The position numbers were made by a program, and so were the translations under genes. The notes under the pieces were generated by a model. That model saw only the letters and a program-made list of their open reading frames with translations. It searched no databases and was not told where the DNA came from. 44,244 nt of DNA from Bacteroidota bacterium (GTDB lineage: Bacteria > Bacteroidota > Bacteroidia > Palsa-965), in NCBI GenBank assembly GCA_003153435.1, contig PLYR01000018.1, positions 1 through 44,244 on the forward strand, written 5' to 3'. Shown here piece after piece: positions 8,881 through 17,199 of this stretch (within the stretch, counting starts at the first letter, position 1; every line of letters starts with the position of its first letter).

Positions 8881-9036
8881 ATGAAACTGGGAACTCCTGA
8901 AATACTTTTGATTCTTGTATTTATTTTATTCATCGTTTTGATTCCTATTGGACTATATCGGCTTGGGTTTAAGCACGGGAAAGCGGTCGGAGCTAAGGAA
9001 GCTCTTGAAAAACAAGTTGAATCTCAACGTAAATAA
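8881..9036 (+). CDS. Small single-pass membrane protein
   Basis: This 51-residue ORF (ATG 8881, TAA 9034-9036) has one strong transmembrane helix, TPEILLILVFILFIVLIPIG, followed by YRLGFKHGKAVGAKEALEKQ, a basic amphipathic helix. The layout recalls TatA-like or phage-shock-type small proteins, but the Gly hinge and FG motif of TatA are not clear, so I leave it unnamed. It starts 53 bases after the small secreted protein and could be co-transcribed with it. Confidence 0.5.
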   Translation: MKLGTPEILLILVFILFIVLIPIGLYRLGFKHGKAVGAKEALEKQVESQRK

Positions 9037-9168
9037 AAAACGTTCTCCTGATGCGTGAAAAATAGAAACTATCTTACCCGACAGGCGAACAGAAATTTTA
9101 AACGCTTGGCACGGTTAGGAAGGAAGGGATGATGAGAATCGGATAGTAGATAATTTAAACATTGAATT

Positions 9169-9831
9169 ATGGCAACTGATTATTCTAAAATCACTTCTTG
9201 CGGACATTGTTCCAATATTTCTCAAATGGAAATAATCGGAAACGTAAACGACATGGAGAAGGTTGACGAAACTAAGGTTGATTATTCTCAAGGCTACCCC
9301 CCTGATTATGGCATAGTTTACAGCGTTTTGAAATGCCCTGCTTGTTCAAAGATTAATATCGTATCATACCACTGGAGTTCAGACATGGAGTCTGATGATG
9401 AAGTCAGTTATGAAAGCATGTACCCTCCAGATAAGAATATTCCAATTGGACTTCCGCTAACCATCTTGAAAGCATATAAATCAGCTGAGAAAATTAAAAA
9501 CGATGATGTTAATGCGTATGTAATATTGCTAAGACGGTTGCTTGAAATGGTTTGCATTGACAGAAATGCAAAAGGGAAGACCCATGCTCTTATGCTAAAG
9601 GACTTGGCTGGGAAAAATGAAATACCCGAAAAGCTGGTGAACGTTGCTAAGGGACTTAAAGATTTTGGAAATATCGGAGCCCATGCAGGAATTGGTGAAC
9701 TAAGTGAAAAGGAAATACCTATTGTTGCTCCGCTTTGCACAGCAATTCTTGAATACATTTATAGTGCTCCATATCTGGCAACAATTGCCGAAAACAAGCT
9801 CACCGCCATAAAAGCAAAAAAGAAGCCATGA
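9169..9831 (+). CDS. DUF4145 domain protein with N-terminal zinc-binding motif
   Basis: This 220-residue protein has two Cys pairs, SCGHCSN near residue 11 and CPACSKI near residue 62, which probably bind one zinc. The C-terminal half fits DUF4145: a helical region with AYVILLRRLLEMVCIDRNA, then EIPEKLVNVAKGLKDFGNIGAHAG, where the GNIGAHAG segment is the family hallmark. DUF4145 is found in restriction and other defence proteins and as stand-alone proteins. A second member with the same layout but clearly different sequence lies 0.8 kb downstream. It has no obvious operon partner. Confidence 0.7.
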   Translation: MATDYSKITSCGHCSNISQMEIIGNVNDMEKVDETKVDYSQGYPPDYGIVYSVLKCPACSKINIVSYHWSSDMESDDEVSYESMYPPDKNIPIGLPLTILKAYKSAEKIKNDDVNAYVILLRRLLEMVCIDRNAKGKTHALMLKDLAGKNEIPEKLVNVAKGLKDFGNIGAHAGIGELSEKEIPIVAPLCTAILEYIYSAPYLATIAENKLTAIKAKKKP

Positions 9832-9930
9832 TAGTAAAAAATGAAAGAAGCAACTGACCAGCATCCCAATCTCATTGATATTCTTCAGTTGATGGGGAGG
9901 TAAGCAGGAAAGATATTTGATAATACATTT

Positions 9931-10557
9931 ATGATTCAAACGATAATTTTATGCCAATATGCAGCGAAGGCTGATGATGGTAAATTGACATACTTCTTTG
10001 CTGGCTTAATCGGTTCTTTGATTGTGTCACTGGCCCTTTTTTGGTTAAATCATCTCACTGGAGAATGGAAAAGGAGGCGTGAAATAAAGGAACGCCTCAG
10101 AAATGAACTGATTGCCACCTGTGATAAACTGACAAGGTTTGCCGTGCAAACGGAATACTGTACGTTAACCAGCCGTTACTACTATACGATGAGTCTGATA
10201 GATAAGGATGACAAATTCATGGAGGTGTTTTATTTGAAGTATCATAACAAAGCGGAAGACTCAGGGCAGGATTTTAATCTGTGTAAAACCGAGTTGCAAC
10301 GAAACGCCTATGATTTGCTCTTTTATTGGGGAAACAAAACTGAAGCAGATGCGATGATTAAATTCATGGAAGAAATTAAGAAAAAACCGTTACGGCAATT
10401 CGATGGAATTTATGCCGGGGATTGGACAAAAGTGCGGTTAACGCACGACTATTTGAAAGACTTGCGTGACATTGAGCGTTACATTGTTGAGGAAGGGGTT
10501 GGTGTTCAATTAATCGGAATCAAGAAAATCCTAAATCCGCATACTGGATTTATTTGA
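9931..10557 (+). CDS. Single-pass membrane protein, function unknown
   Basis: This 208-residue protein has one N-terminal membrane helix, FFAGLIGSLIVSLALFWL, then a basic EWKRRREIKERLRNELIATC segment and an alpha-helical cytoplasmic part with several aromatic residues. I recognise no family. Anchored helical proteins of this shape occur beside defence genes, but here that is only context, since it lies between the two DUF4145 genes. The start ATG is preceded by AGGAAAG about 19 bases upstream, too far for a certain ribosome binding site. Confidence 0.55.
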   Translation: MIQTIILCQYAAKADDGKLTYFFAGLIGSLIVSLALFWLNHLTGEWKRRREIKERLRNELIATCDKLTRFAVQTEYCTLTSRYYYTMSLIDKDDKFMEVFYLKYHNKAEDSGQDFNLCKTELQRNAYDLLFYWGNKTEADAMIKFMEEIKKKPLRQFDGIYAGDWTKVRLTHDYLKDLRDIERYIVEEGVGVQLIGIKKILNPHTGFI

Positions 10558-10662
10558 ACTGGGGTCTCCGAGATTCTAAAAACGGCAGACGGCAGGATGG
10601 GTTGAAAAAGGTAATGTTCAGAATGGTGGAAAGATTGGTAAATTTGAAAGAAAGAAGCTCTT

Positions 10663-11313
10663 ATGACCCCATATAAAGAACCTGCCTACAAGGGAACCTC
10701 ATTTAATTGTCCAATATGCGGAGCTTTTGCACAGCAACGATGGCATACCTCTCTCGGTGGGCAGGGTAATGGTACAGGGAGTTGGCATGTTGAACTAGTT
10801 CCGGGCCATACCGAATTTGCTAACTGTTCACATTGTTCCCGTCAATCAATCTGGATAAATGGTTTGATGGTATATCCGATAATGTCCATTGCTCCAATGC
10901 CCAACTCGGACATGCCGGGAAATGTCTTGTCTGATTATGAGGAAGCACGGAGCATTCTGCAAAATTCTCCGAGGGGAGCGGCTGCTTTATTACGGCTCGG
11001 CATTCAGAAGTTGTGTATACACTTAGGAGAAAGGGGAGAAAATATCAATGCTGATATTGCCAGCCTTGTAAAGAAGGGATTGCCAGACAAATTGCAGAAA
11101 GCTTTAGATACTGTCAGGGTAATTGGAAATAATGCTGTTCACCCAGGACAAATTGACCTGACGGATGATGTTGAACTTGCGTATAAACTTTTTGGCTTTA
11201 TGAACGTCATTGTGGAAATGATGATTACTCAACCCAAGCAGATTGATGAAGTATATAATTCAACTCTTCCGGCAGGGATAAAAGAAGCCATTGCCAGACG
11301 AGATGCGAAATAG
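10663..11313 (+). CDS. DUF4145 domain protein coupled to the fused ATPase/nuclease
   Basis: This 216-residue protein has an N-terminal zinc-binding region (CPICGAFAQQRW near residue 16 and CSHCSRQS near residue 56). It is followed by the DUF4145 helical domain: RGAAALLRLGIQKLCIHLGE, then LQKALDTVRVIGNNAVHPGQ with the family's GNxAVHPG motif. Its stop (TAG 11311-11313) is immediately followed by the ATG of the 641-residue ATPase with no spacer, so translation is coupled and the proteins probably work together. DUF4145 may act as a sensor or adaptor; this is inference. The sequence differs too much from the 9169 protein for a recent duplication. Confidence 0.75.
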   Translation: MTPYKEPAYKGTSFNCPICGAFAQQRWHTSLGGQGNGTGSWHVELVPGHTEFANCSHCSRQSIWINGLMVYPIMSIAPMPNSDMPGNVLSDYEEARSILQNSPRGAAALLRLGIQKLCIHLGERGENINADIASLVKKGLPDKLQKALDTVRVIGNNAVHPGQIDLTDDVELAYKLFGFMNVIVEMMITQPKQIDEVYNSTLPAGIKEAIARRDAK

Positions 11314-13239
11314 ATGAAATTTTATGCGCTGGGGACAGTGAAGAATGTCGGAACGGCCAAAGAATTATTTTTAATATTCCAGAATCAACAATATATGGAA
11401 GAAGTAATTGGAGATAATGCAAATGATAATCGTGCTGGTAGAAAGCAAGATATTAAAGTACCCCAGTTTATTATAACTTTTACGGGGAAATACAAATCAA
11501 TAACCAGCTTCATTTGGAATGATATCCCCAACTTCGTTGTGATTACTGGCCCTAATGGAACAGGCAAGTCACAGTTGCTAGATTTGATTCATAATACGAT
11601 AATAAATAAGCAGGGGACAGCTGAACGGGTGTTGATTTCAGGAAAAAAGATTCAAGCTGATGAAGTCGTCTTTCTCAAGGGAGAATGGCAGTTGAATAAC
11701 ACTGGAAATGTTAATCTGTATTCCATTCAACAAGGCTTGGATAATATTTACGGACAGTTTACCGGTAATCAAATTCAGCTCCAACATCAATTGAAAACCT
11801 ATTGGGCTTGCCAGAACATTTTGAAAATTACAGGAAAAGCGAACCCAAGAGACGTAACTAAAGAGGAATTTTACAAATATCTACCAGAAGTACTTCTTGA
11901 CCAAGAAGGTCAATTGAGTCAGAAGATTGGAGAAGTATTTTACAACTATCGGTTATCGGAAATTGAGCTGCAAGCCCAAGGGATACCCGGTGATGAAATA
12001 ATAAAGCAGATAGGAGAGAAACCATGGAATGTTCTTCGTGAAATTTTAAGGGAGTCGAAACTCCCTTTTGGAATTAATGACCCGGCCAAGAATGGGATAA
12101 AAGATGTGTTTCAGTTAAAATTAACGCATCTAGTTCTGAATGAAGAAATTAATTTTAATGATTTATCTTCTGGTGAAAAAGTATTAATTGCTCTTGTGTT
12201 TTATTTATACAACTCTCAAGAGAAAAAAGCCTTTCCAAAGATTTTACTTCTTGACGAACCGGATGCACATCTGCATCCTTCAATGTCCCAGCAGTTTATA
12301 AATGTCATAAAAAATGTTTTGGTAGATAAATTTGGCGTACAAGTAATTATGACGACCCATTCTCCTTCAACAGTTATCCTTTCTCCCTTTGATTCAATTT
12401 ATGAAATGTCTAGGACAGAGCCAAGAATCAGAAAATCACCTTCAAAGAATCATTCTGTTTCATTATTAACAGCTGGGCTGGTTTATGTTGGCGAAGGGAC
12501 AAAATATTTTCTTGTTGAAGACAAGGATGACGTTTCCTTTTATTCTTATGTATATACTCAGCTCACCACAGAAGGGTTAATTGATGCTGATATACCTTTA
12601 GTCTTTATTTCCGCTTCAACAAATGGAAAATCTGGAGGGAAAAGTGCAGTTCAAGACTGGGTTAAGAAATTGCAAGATTCAGGTTTGGTTAATATTCTTC
12701 AGGGGTTGATTGACGCAGATAGCGAAAATACCGCCACCACTGGAGTTTATCTTCTCAATAGATATAGCATTGAAAATTATTTGGCAGACCCAATCTTGGT
12801 TTACGCTGCGTTGATTGATAAGGAAAAAAATCCTGCAATAGCAGGATTAAAAATAGGAGTTGGGGAGGAATACAAGCTAAAGTCGCTTCCCATTGGAGAC
12901 CTTCAAAAAATTGCAGACATGATTATCGCAATGGTGGAGCCTCAGCTAAAAACATATTTTCCTGATATTGATTTAGTGAAGGAAACAGAGCTTGTCGAAG
13001 TAGCGTTTATTAGTGAGGTAAAATTGCTTTACCCAAGGTGGTTGCTGACTAGACGAGGAAAAACGATAATCAATGAACTGTATAACAAGGTGTTTTCTGG
13101 AGCCTTTGTAAATTTCGGGACTCTATTTAAAGCGATGAAGAAACTAAACTTGTTTCCGATTGACCTTGTCGCAACGATAAATGATTTAAAATCAATTCAC
13201 CATATAGACCCTATTTCGCCTGAAAAGTTGATTAAATGA
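11314..13239 (+). CDS. AAA ATPase fused to a TOPRIM/DUF4435-like domain (fused PARIS- or OLD-like)
   Basis: This is a 641-residue protein. The N-terminal half is an SMC/OLD-type ATPase: Walker A GPNGTGKSQ near residue 79, signature LSSGEK near 284, Walker B ILLLDEPDAHLHP near 310, and H-loop TTHSPSTV near 347. The C-terminal half starts with LVEDKDDVSFYSYV near residue 400, whose glutamate fits a TOPRIM metal ligand. GLIDADSEN near 464 is a DxD-like pair, and RYSIENYL near 483 is a motif I associate with DUF4435. ATPase plus DUF4435 is the content of PARIS (AriA + AriB), for which fused versions are known; OLD nucleases have the same order with a standard TOPRIM. A DUF4145 gene is directly coupled upstream, which is not the standard PARIS layout. 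Confidence 0.7.
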   Translation: MKFYALGTVKNVGTAKELFLIFQNQQYMEEVIGDNANDNRAGRKQDIKVPQFIITFTGKYKSITSFIWNDIPNFVVITGPNGTGKSQLLDLIHNTIINKQGTAERVLISGKKIQADEVVFLKGEWQLNNTGNVNLYSIQQGLDNIYGQFTGNQIQLQHQLKTYWACQNILKITGKANPRDVTKEEFYKYLPEVLLDQEGQLSQKIGEVFYNYRLSEIELQAQGIPGDEIIKQIGEKPWNVLREILRESKLPFGINDPAKNGIKDVFQLKLTHLVLNEEINFNDLSSGEKVLIALVFYLYNSQEKKAFPKILLLDEPDAHLHPSMSQQFINVIKNVLVDKFGVQVIMTTHSPSTVILSPFDSIYEMSRTEPRIRKSPSKNHSVSLLTAGLVYVGEGTKYFLVEDKDDVSFYSYVYTQLTTEGLIDADIPLVFISASTNGKSGGKSAVQDWVKKLQDSGLVNILQGLIDADSENTATTGVYLLNRYSIENYLADPILVYAALIDKEKNPAIAGLKIGVGEEYKLKSLPIGDLQKIADMIIAMVEPQLKTYFPDIDLVKETELVEVAFISEVKLLYPRWLLTRRGKTIINELYNKVFSGAFVNFGTLFKAMKKLNLFPIDLVATINDLKSIHHIDPISPEKLIK

Positions 13240-13291
13240 AGGCAGCCGATTCAGAATGTAGTGTATTCATATGAAATGAATTGATACTAGC

Positions 13292-13543
13292 TTATTTTGA
13301 TTTGCTTGTCTTTGGTCTGGTGTACTTCACTCCCTTCAAGAAATCCTCCATTGATATTTCCAGATAGTCACAAATTCCTTCAAAGGTACTCATGGAGAAA
13401 TCCCTATCAGTGCTCTCAATCCTGCCAATATGGATACCAGTATCGTTATAAAACACTTCCTGAGTAATACCCTTTTCCTCTCGTAGTTTCCTGATTCTAA
13501 CAGCGATACCAGCAAGAAGTTTTTTGTTGATTTTGCGTCCCAT
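13292..13543 (-). CDS. Small XRE-family helix-turn-helix regulator
   Basis: This 83-residue protein is almost entirely one Cro/CI-type helix-turn-helix: IAVRIRKLREEKGITQEVFY, then DTGIHIGRIE and the trailing helices FEGICDYLEISMEDFLKG. The size and the basic tail (RPKTSKSK) fit controller proteins of restriction systems and small phage-type repressors. It converges with the ATPase gene and diverges from the membrane protein gene at 13655. A 14-base inverted repeat in the divergent gap is a likely operator. The target genes are not known. Confidence 0.8.
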   Translation of the reverse strand: MGRKINKKLLAGIAVRIRKLREEKGITQEVFYNDTGIHIGRIESTDRDFSMSTFEGICDYLEISMEDFLKGVKYTRPKTSKSK

Positions 13544-13583
13544 TTCTGAGACGTAAGGTCACTGTAATAGGTAAATTTATTAA

Positions 13584-13597
13584 TGACCGTTCGGTCA
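13584..13597. promoter_or_regulatory. Inverted repeat, candidate operator in the divergent gap
   Basis: TGACCG-TT-CGGTCA is a perfect six-base inverted repeat around two bases. It lies 41 bases before the XRE start codon and 58 before the 13655 gene, so a bound dimer could control both. The bases between this and the gene starts show no clear -33/-7 pair. Confidence 0.5.
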
Positions 13598-13654
13598 GTA
13601 TATTGCCGCATTTCATTACCTTTATGGGAAGCTTAACCAACTATTCAGGACAAA

Positions 13655-15070
13655 ATGAGTGATTTAGCAAAATGCTTGGGCTGCGGAGCTACGAATAGAT
13701 TGCCGGAAGGTAAAGGTTTCATGAACTGCACTTATTGCGGTGCCGGTGTAGAAAGGCAATCCCAACCACAAGACCTGAAGAAGGACGAAAGCCTCATAAA
13801 AATTAAGCCGGAAATAATCAATGGCGATTTGGTATTGAGAAACCGGAAATTGAAATCCATTTCTGAATTGATTGCTTGGTATTCTGATTCTGAAATCAAC
13901 ACCGTGAAATGCTTAGACCTGTCAGAGAATGAAATAACCTCATTGAAAGGGTTGAGTTCCTTCAAGAATGCAAACCGAATCTATCTTGATGAAAATAGGA
14001 TAAGCATGTCGGATGAGGATGTTAGCGAGCTGACCAGCTTTGACATGAATGGAAATTCAGGAGTGAGCATTTCCCTCTTGAACAATACGTTCACTTCACT
14101 TGACTGGGTAGAAAAAGTAAACTTTGATACCATTTTAAACACTTATCACGAGATTACTATTGGAGACCAATATTATGAATACGTGGAATTTTCCATTCAA
14201 GCTGGAAATGGAGAATTGTTTTTTAATAAAACGTATCATCATCAGAAAAGTAGCAAAAGAAATCCCAGTACTAAACGACAGTCAACACCGAATTCATTTC
14301 AATTATTTTTTGGCAGATTAAGTATTTTAGATTGGGCTGCATTAATCGCTCCATACATATTTGCAATTGTAATATTCAAGTCTACCAATGATGACAAAAC
14401 TTCCACAATTGGTTTTTTAGATTTTCTTGTTGTGTTTTTAGCGATAGTGGTTATTATTCGCTTCTATCCGTTTTTTTCAAAAAAAGTAAAAACAGGTCGC
14501 TCATTTGAATCGCAATATGGGAAAGTTGAAGAATACACCACCGTTGAAGGAAAAGTAAATACTGAGCATGGCTGGTGGATTGTAAGCCTTATTCATATAG
14601 TAGTCATAGTTTTAATCCTAAAGATTCATGGTTTTGGAACATCCAAAATAGAATCAGATGCAACACGAGTGGACAATACTGAGTCAAATCCAAGTATTAC
14701 CGCACCACGACAAGAAAATAGTTCGCCTACTGCACAATCCTCCGCCCAGCCAATGATTATTAGCTCTGCACCAGAACAAAAAGCGAATGAATCCCATAGT
14801 GCAATAAGCACAGAACCCCAGAGCATTCCAGCAGACAGCATAACCCTGAATATTCATTCCGGTTCTGCCACTGCAATCTCAGATAGGGCGTTTTTCTATG
14901 ATGAGCCGACCGTGCAGACAATCCGGAAGGCATATATTGTAAAAGGGCAAACCGTAGATTTTACCGATGACCAAAATGGTTTCATCAAAGCCAGCTTCAT
15001 AAATGCTCAGGGAATGAAAACAAGTGGTTGGATGCTTGATTCGGATTTTAAAATAAACAATCAAAAATAG
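13655..15070 (+). CDS. Zinc-ribbon membrane protein with leucine-rich segment and C-terminal SH3-like domain
   Basis: This is a 471-residue multi-domain protein. Residues 7-32 hold a zinc ribbon (CLGCGATN, CTYCGAG). Residues about 60-110 read like two or three leucine-rich repeats (VKCLDLSENEITSLKGLS). Three hydrophobic helices follow at roughly 225-245, 250-272 and 307-325 (WWIVSLIHIVVIVLILKI is the last). A Ser/Thr/Gln-rich linker then leads to a bacterial SH3-like domain of about 70 residues (AFFYDEPTVQTIRKAYIVKG, then GWMLDSDF). The zinc ribbon and SH3 would be on opposite membrane sides. It is four bases from the following lipoprotein gene, so an operon is likely. The function is unknown. 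Confidence 0.65.
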   Translation: MSDLAKCLGCGATNRLPEGKGFMNCTYCGAGVERQSQPQDLKKDESLIKIKPEIINGDLVLRNRKLKSISELIAWYSDSEINTVKCLDLSENEITSLKGLSSFKNANRIYLDENRISMSDEDVSELTSFDMNGNSGVSISLLNNTFTSLDWVEKVNFDTILNTYHEITIGDQYYEYVEFSIQAGNGELFFNKTYHHQKSSKRNPSTKRQSTPNSFQLFFGRLSILDWAALIAPYIFAIVIFKSTNDDKTSTIGFLDFLVVFLAIVVIIRFYPFFSKKVKTGRSFESQYGKVEEYTTVEGKVNTEHGWWIVSLIHIVVIVLILKIHGFGTSKIESDATRVDNTESNPSITAPRQENSSPTAQSSAQPMIISSAPEQKANESHSAISTEPQSIPADSITLNIHSGSATAISDRAFFYDEPTVQTIRKAYIVKGQTVDFTDDQNGFIKASFINAQGMKTSGWMLDSDFKINNQK

Positions 15071-15074
15071 GTCT

Positions 15075-15890
15075 ATGAAAAAGTTCACTCTTGTTCTGAT
15101 GGTAGCTGGTATTTGCTTTGCTTCATGCAAAAAGCAAAGCACCACACCCTCAACTCCACCACCAACCACAACAGGGACGTTAACCATAACGGTTAACAGT
15201 CCCACTATTACGTCTGGTCAATCGGTTTTGCTTACCGCAACCGGAGCAACCAGCTACTCATGGAGTACCGGGGCAACCACCAGCAGCATTGTTGTGTCAC
15301 CGACAGTAACCACCAGTTACACCGTAAAAGGAACGCAGGGAAGCAATACTGGAACGGCAACATCTGTTGTTACCGTGCAATCTGCCACCACCCGTGACAG
15401 CATTTGGGTTTATGTGGCCATTGAAGCTCCCACGTCCATTGCCTTTAATTATCACTATGACAGCACCAATACCCGTGTGCTGTTGAACAGTCACCGAATA
15501 CCGAATAAGGTGTTTAACATCGTCAAGGATGGCAATTTTGGTAATAGCATATCCTTTTTTTATAACTTCATCAAGACAGTTGGAGTTGACCAAGCAACGC
15601 CCATACTGATGAAAAGGGGTGATACGCTTACAGTACAGATTGATAGCCTGTATTACAGTAGCAACAATCCGGTTAGAGGCGGAAGCATCTTGATTGGCGA
15701 TAACGTTAAACCATACAACACTGGAGTTAGTACAGCAAGTGCGATAATATACTCACCTGCCAACTCAGGTTCTACCGGGCCAGTGGGTAGACCAATGGGT
15801 AACGCTCCGGCAAATGGGAATGGCGGAACAACACAGCCGTTTTATTGGTATTTGGGCGGTCAGTTTACGTACAAGTGGATTAAACCGTAA
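15075..15890 (+). CDS. Lipoprotein with Ig-like/PKD-type repeat
   Basis: This 271-residue protein has a lipoprotein signal peptide (LVLMVAGICFASC, Cys near residue 15) and a Pro/Thr linker. An Ig-like domain typical of Bacteroidota surface proteins follows (TITSGQSVLLTATGATSYSW, then TTSYTVKGTQGS). The remaining 150 residues are a beta-rich region with many Asn, Gly and Tyr, ending in FYWYLGGQFTYKW. It probably sits on the cell surface. It is the second gene of the unit starting at 13655 and is followed by a strong terminator. Confidence 0.7.
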   Translation: MKKFTLVLMVAGICFASCKKQSTTPSTPPPTTTGTLTITVNSPTITSGQSVLLTATGATSYSWSTGATTSSIVVSPTVTTSYTVKGTQGSNTGTATSVVTVQSATTRDSIWVYVAIEAPTSIAFNYHYDSTNTRVLLNSHRIPNKVFNIVKDGNFGNSISFFYNFIKTVGVDQATPILMKRGDTLTVQIDSLYYSSNNPVRGGSILIGDNVKPYNTGVSTASAIIYSPANSGSTGPVGRPMGNAPANGNGGTTQPFYWYLGGQFTYKWIKP

Positions 15891-15915
15891 GCAGAAAGAT
15901 TTATACAATATTCGG

Positions 15916-15945
15916 AAGCCCTGTATCTTTGGATATGGGGCTTTT
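15916..15945 (+). terminator. Intrinsic terminator after the lipoprotein gene
   Basis: A 12-bp stem (AAGCCCTGTATC with GATATGGGGCTT, two G-T pairs) closes a TTTG-type loop and ends in a short T-run, 25 bases after the stop codon. Confidence 0.65.
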
Positions 15946-16242
15946 ACTTGCTCTTCGGCTTAGTCTTTGTCCTGCTGATTTTCGGTGTCTTTAAATCGCT
16001 CCTATTGCCTTCTGGCATAGGTAGGGATTGAAGAAGCTGATTTTGTCGGTCTGTGATTCGAATTTTCATTTGGTTGCTGTTTATAGATAAATATCTGGAT
16101 TGATGTGGTTTGGTCAAACAGGTGAAAAATAAAACAGCATTTCGGATTGCAGTCCCCACCTCTTCCACCGCTCTAGCGTACTGTCAGTATTAATGGTGTG
16201 CTTTTTAGTCTCAGGGTGTTATATTGAATCCAACCTGGCCAG

Positions 16243-17015
16243 TGTCCCAAGTGTCCCGTCCCATGAAAAACGGGACACCTTGTCCTGTTCTTCAGAGGAA
16301 TAGGACACTTTCTATGCTATGATTTCCTGAAATTCCAGCCAAAATAATCTTCTGTTCGCTTACCCCTTGATAGCATTGGGTACAATCCATTTAGGCTCAA
16401 TTTAACAGGGGTTAAAGCAGGGGAATAAACAAGTGCTAATATCTGGCCTATGAGGATGTGTTAGCCCCGTATAACTGCTTTTAAACGAACTGAATTATAT
16501 CGGTGATTTTAACCCAGGAATATTTTTTGAAAAAGGCGGTATGCTGTCCAGTTGTGTGAAAAAAAGGGACACTGTCCAGTTTCTCTGCTGGACAGGACGC
16601 TAGGACAGATGGACACCCTCAGACGGTGGCCATCACTTTTCGCCTTCAGTGGTGCTGCTTACTCTCTTACTCTTCTAATATATATATAGTATATACATAT
16701 ATAAAAAAGGAGAGGGTATACCAGAATTTTTTGAAAGGCACATTAATAGCTCAAAAAAGCCCTCTTTTGTATTATAGCATATAAGAGCGGAAACCCATTC
16801 ACCCCGCACTGAAATCAAAAACCCAACGGAGGCCATATCTGACCAAGGGGGTACTGGTATCACCAACGGAGGGAGGGGTGTCCAGCTGTCCTGTCCAGCG
16901 AAGAAACGGGACAGTGTCCAGCAATTAGATAAAACGGGACACTTTATATACAGCAGTCCAGTAATTCAAAAAACGGGACAGTGTCCATTCTTTCTTTTCA
17001 TCTGGACACAGGACA
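16243..17015. repeat. Array of GGACA/TGTCC repeats (21 copies, three clusters)
   Basis: By hand I count 21 copies of the pentamer GGACA or its complement in 773 bases, where about 1.5 are expected by chance. They group at 16243-16307 (5), 16545-16615 (6) and 16879-17015 (10). Several pair as inverted repeats: GTGTCCCGT/ACGGGACAC (16251-16278), CTGTCCAG/CTGGACAG (16572-16595), and GGACA-S-TGTCC at 16567-16577, 16909-16919 and 16976-16986. AAACGGGACA recurs at about 16268, 16905, 16932 and 16971. Iterons bound by a replication initiator, or a repressor operator array, are the natural readings; single-strand hairpins are a third. Confidence 0.7.
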
Positions 17016-17110
17016 CCAGTCTTTTTACTTTCACTCTCCCACTGACATAAAAATAAATGAAAATTATTTTCCTGCTAATCAATGGATTGCAAAATGTTAG
17101 GTCAAAATCG

Positions 17111-17148
17111 CTGTACTTATTGGAATATATATAGTATTTAATGTACAG
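17111..17148. promoter_or_regulatory. Inverted repeat and AT-rich control site before the replication operon
   Basis: CTGTAC (17111-17116) and GTACAG (17143-17148) flank an AT-rich stretch containing TTGG and TATATATAG, 51 bases before the small ORF at 17200. It is a plausible promoter with operator for the small DNA-binding-type protein and primase. Confidence 0.35.
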
Positions 17149-17199
17149 ATTCCCACCATAGGAAGGTATCCCATAACGATTCATTAAAAACAAAAGACA

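Larger units (their letters stand above)
15946..17199. other. 1.25-kb noncoding region ahead of the primase operon
   Basis: No convincing gene is present. Short minus-strand ORFs (15944-16168, 16675-16866, 16966-17277) have no recognisable domains and run across repeats or terminators. The region instead holds three clusters of GGACA/TGTCC repeats, an AT-rich tract at about 16675-16705 (alternating TA) and an inverted repeat at 17111-17148. Followed as it is by a small DNA-binding-type protein and a primase-helicase, it has the layout of a replication origin with control region. Confidence 0.55.

Noticed and set aside
15944-16168. Minus-strand 74-codon frame after the lipoprotein gene
   Set aside because: It ends in the plus-strand terminator and has no domain or start signal; the C-terminal part is Lys/Thr-rich by chance composition.
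16243-17015. CRISPR array
   Set aside because: The repeats are only five to ten bases, irregularly spaced and in both orientations, with no cas genes.
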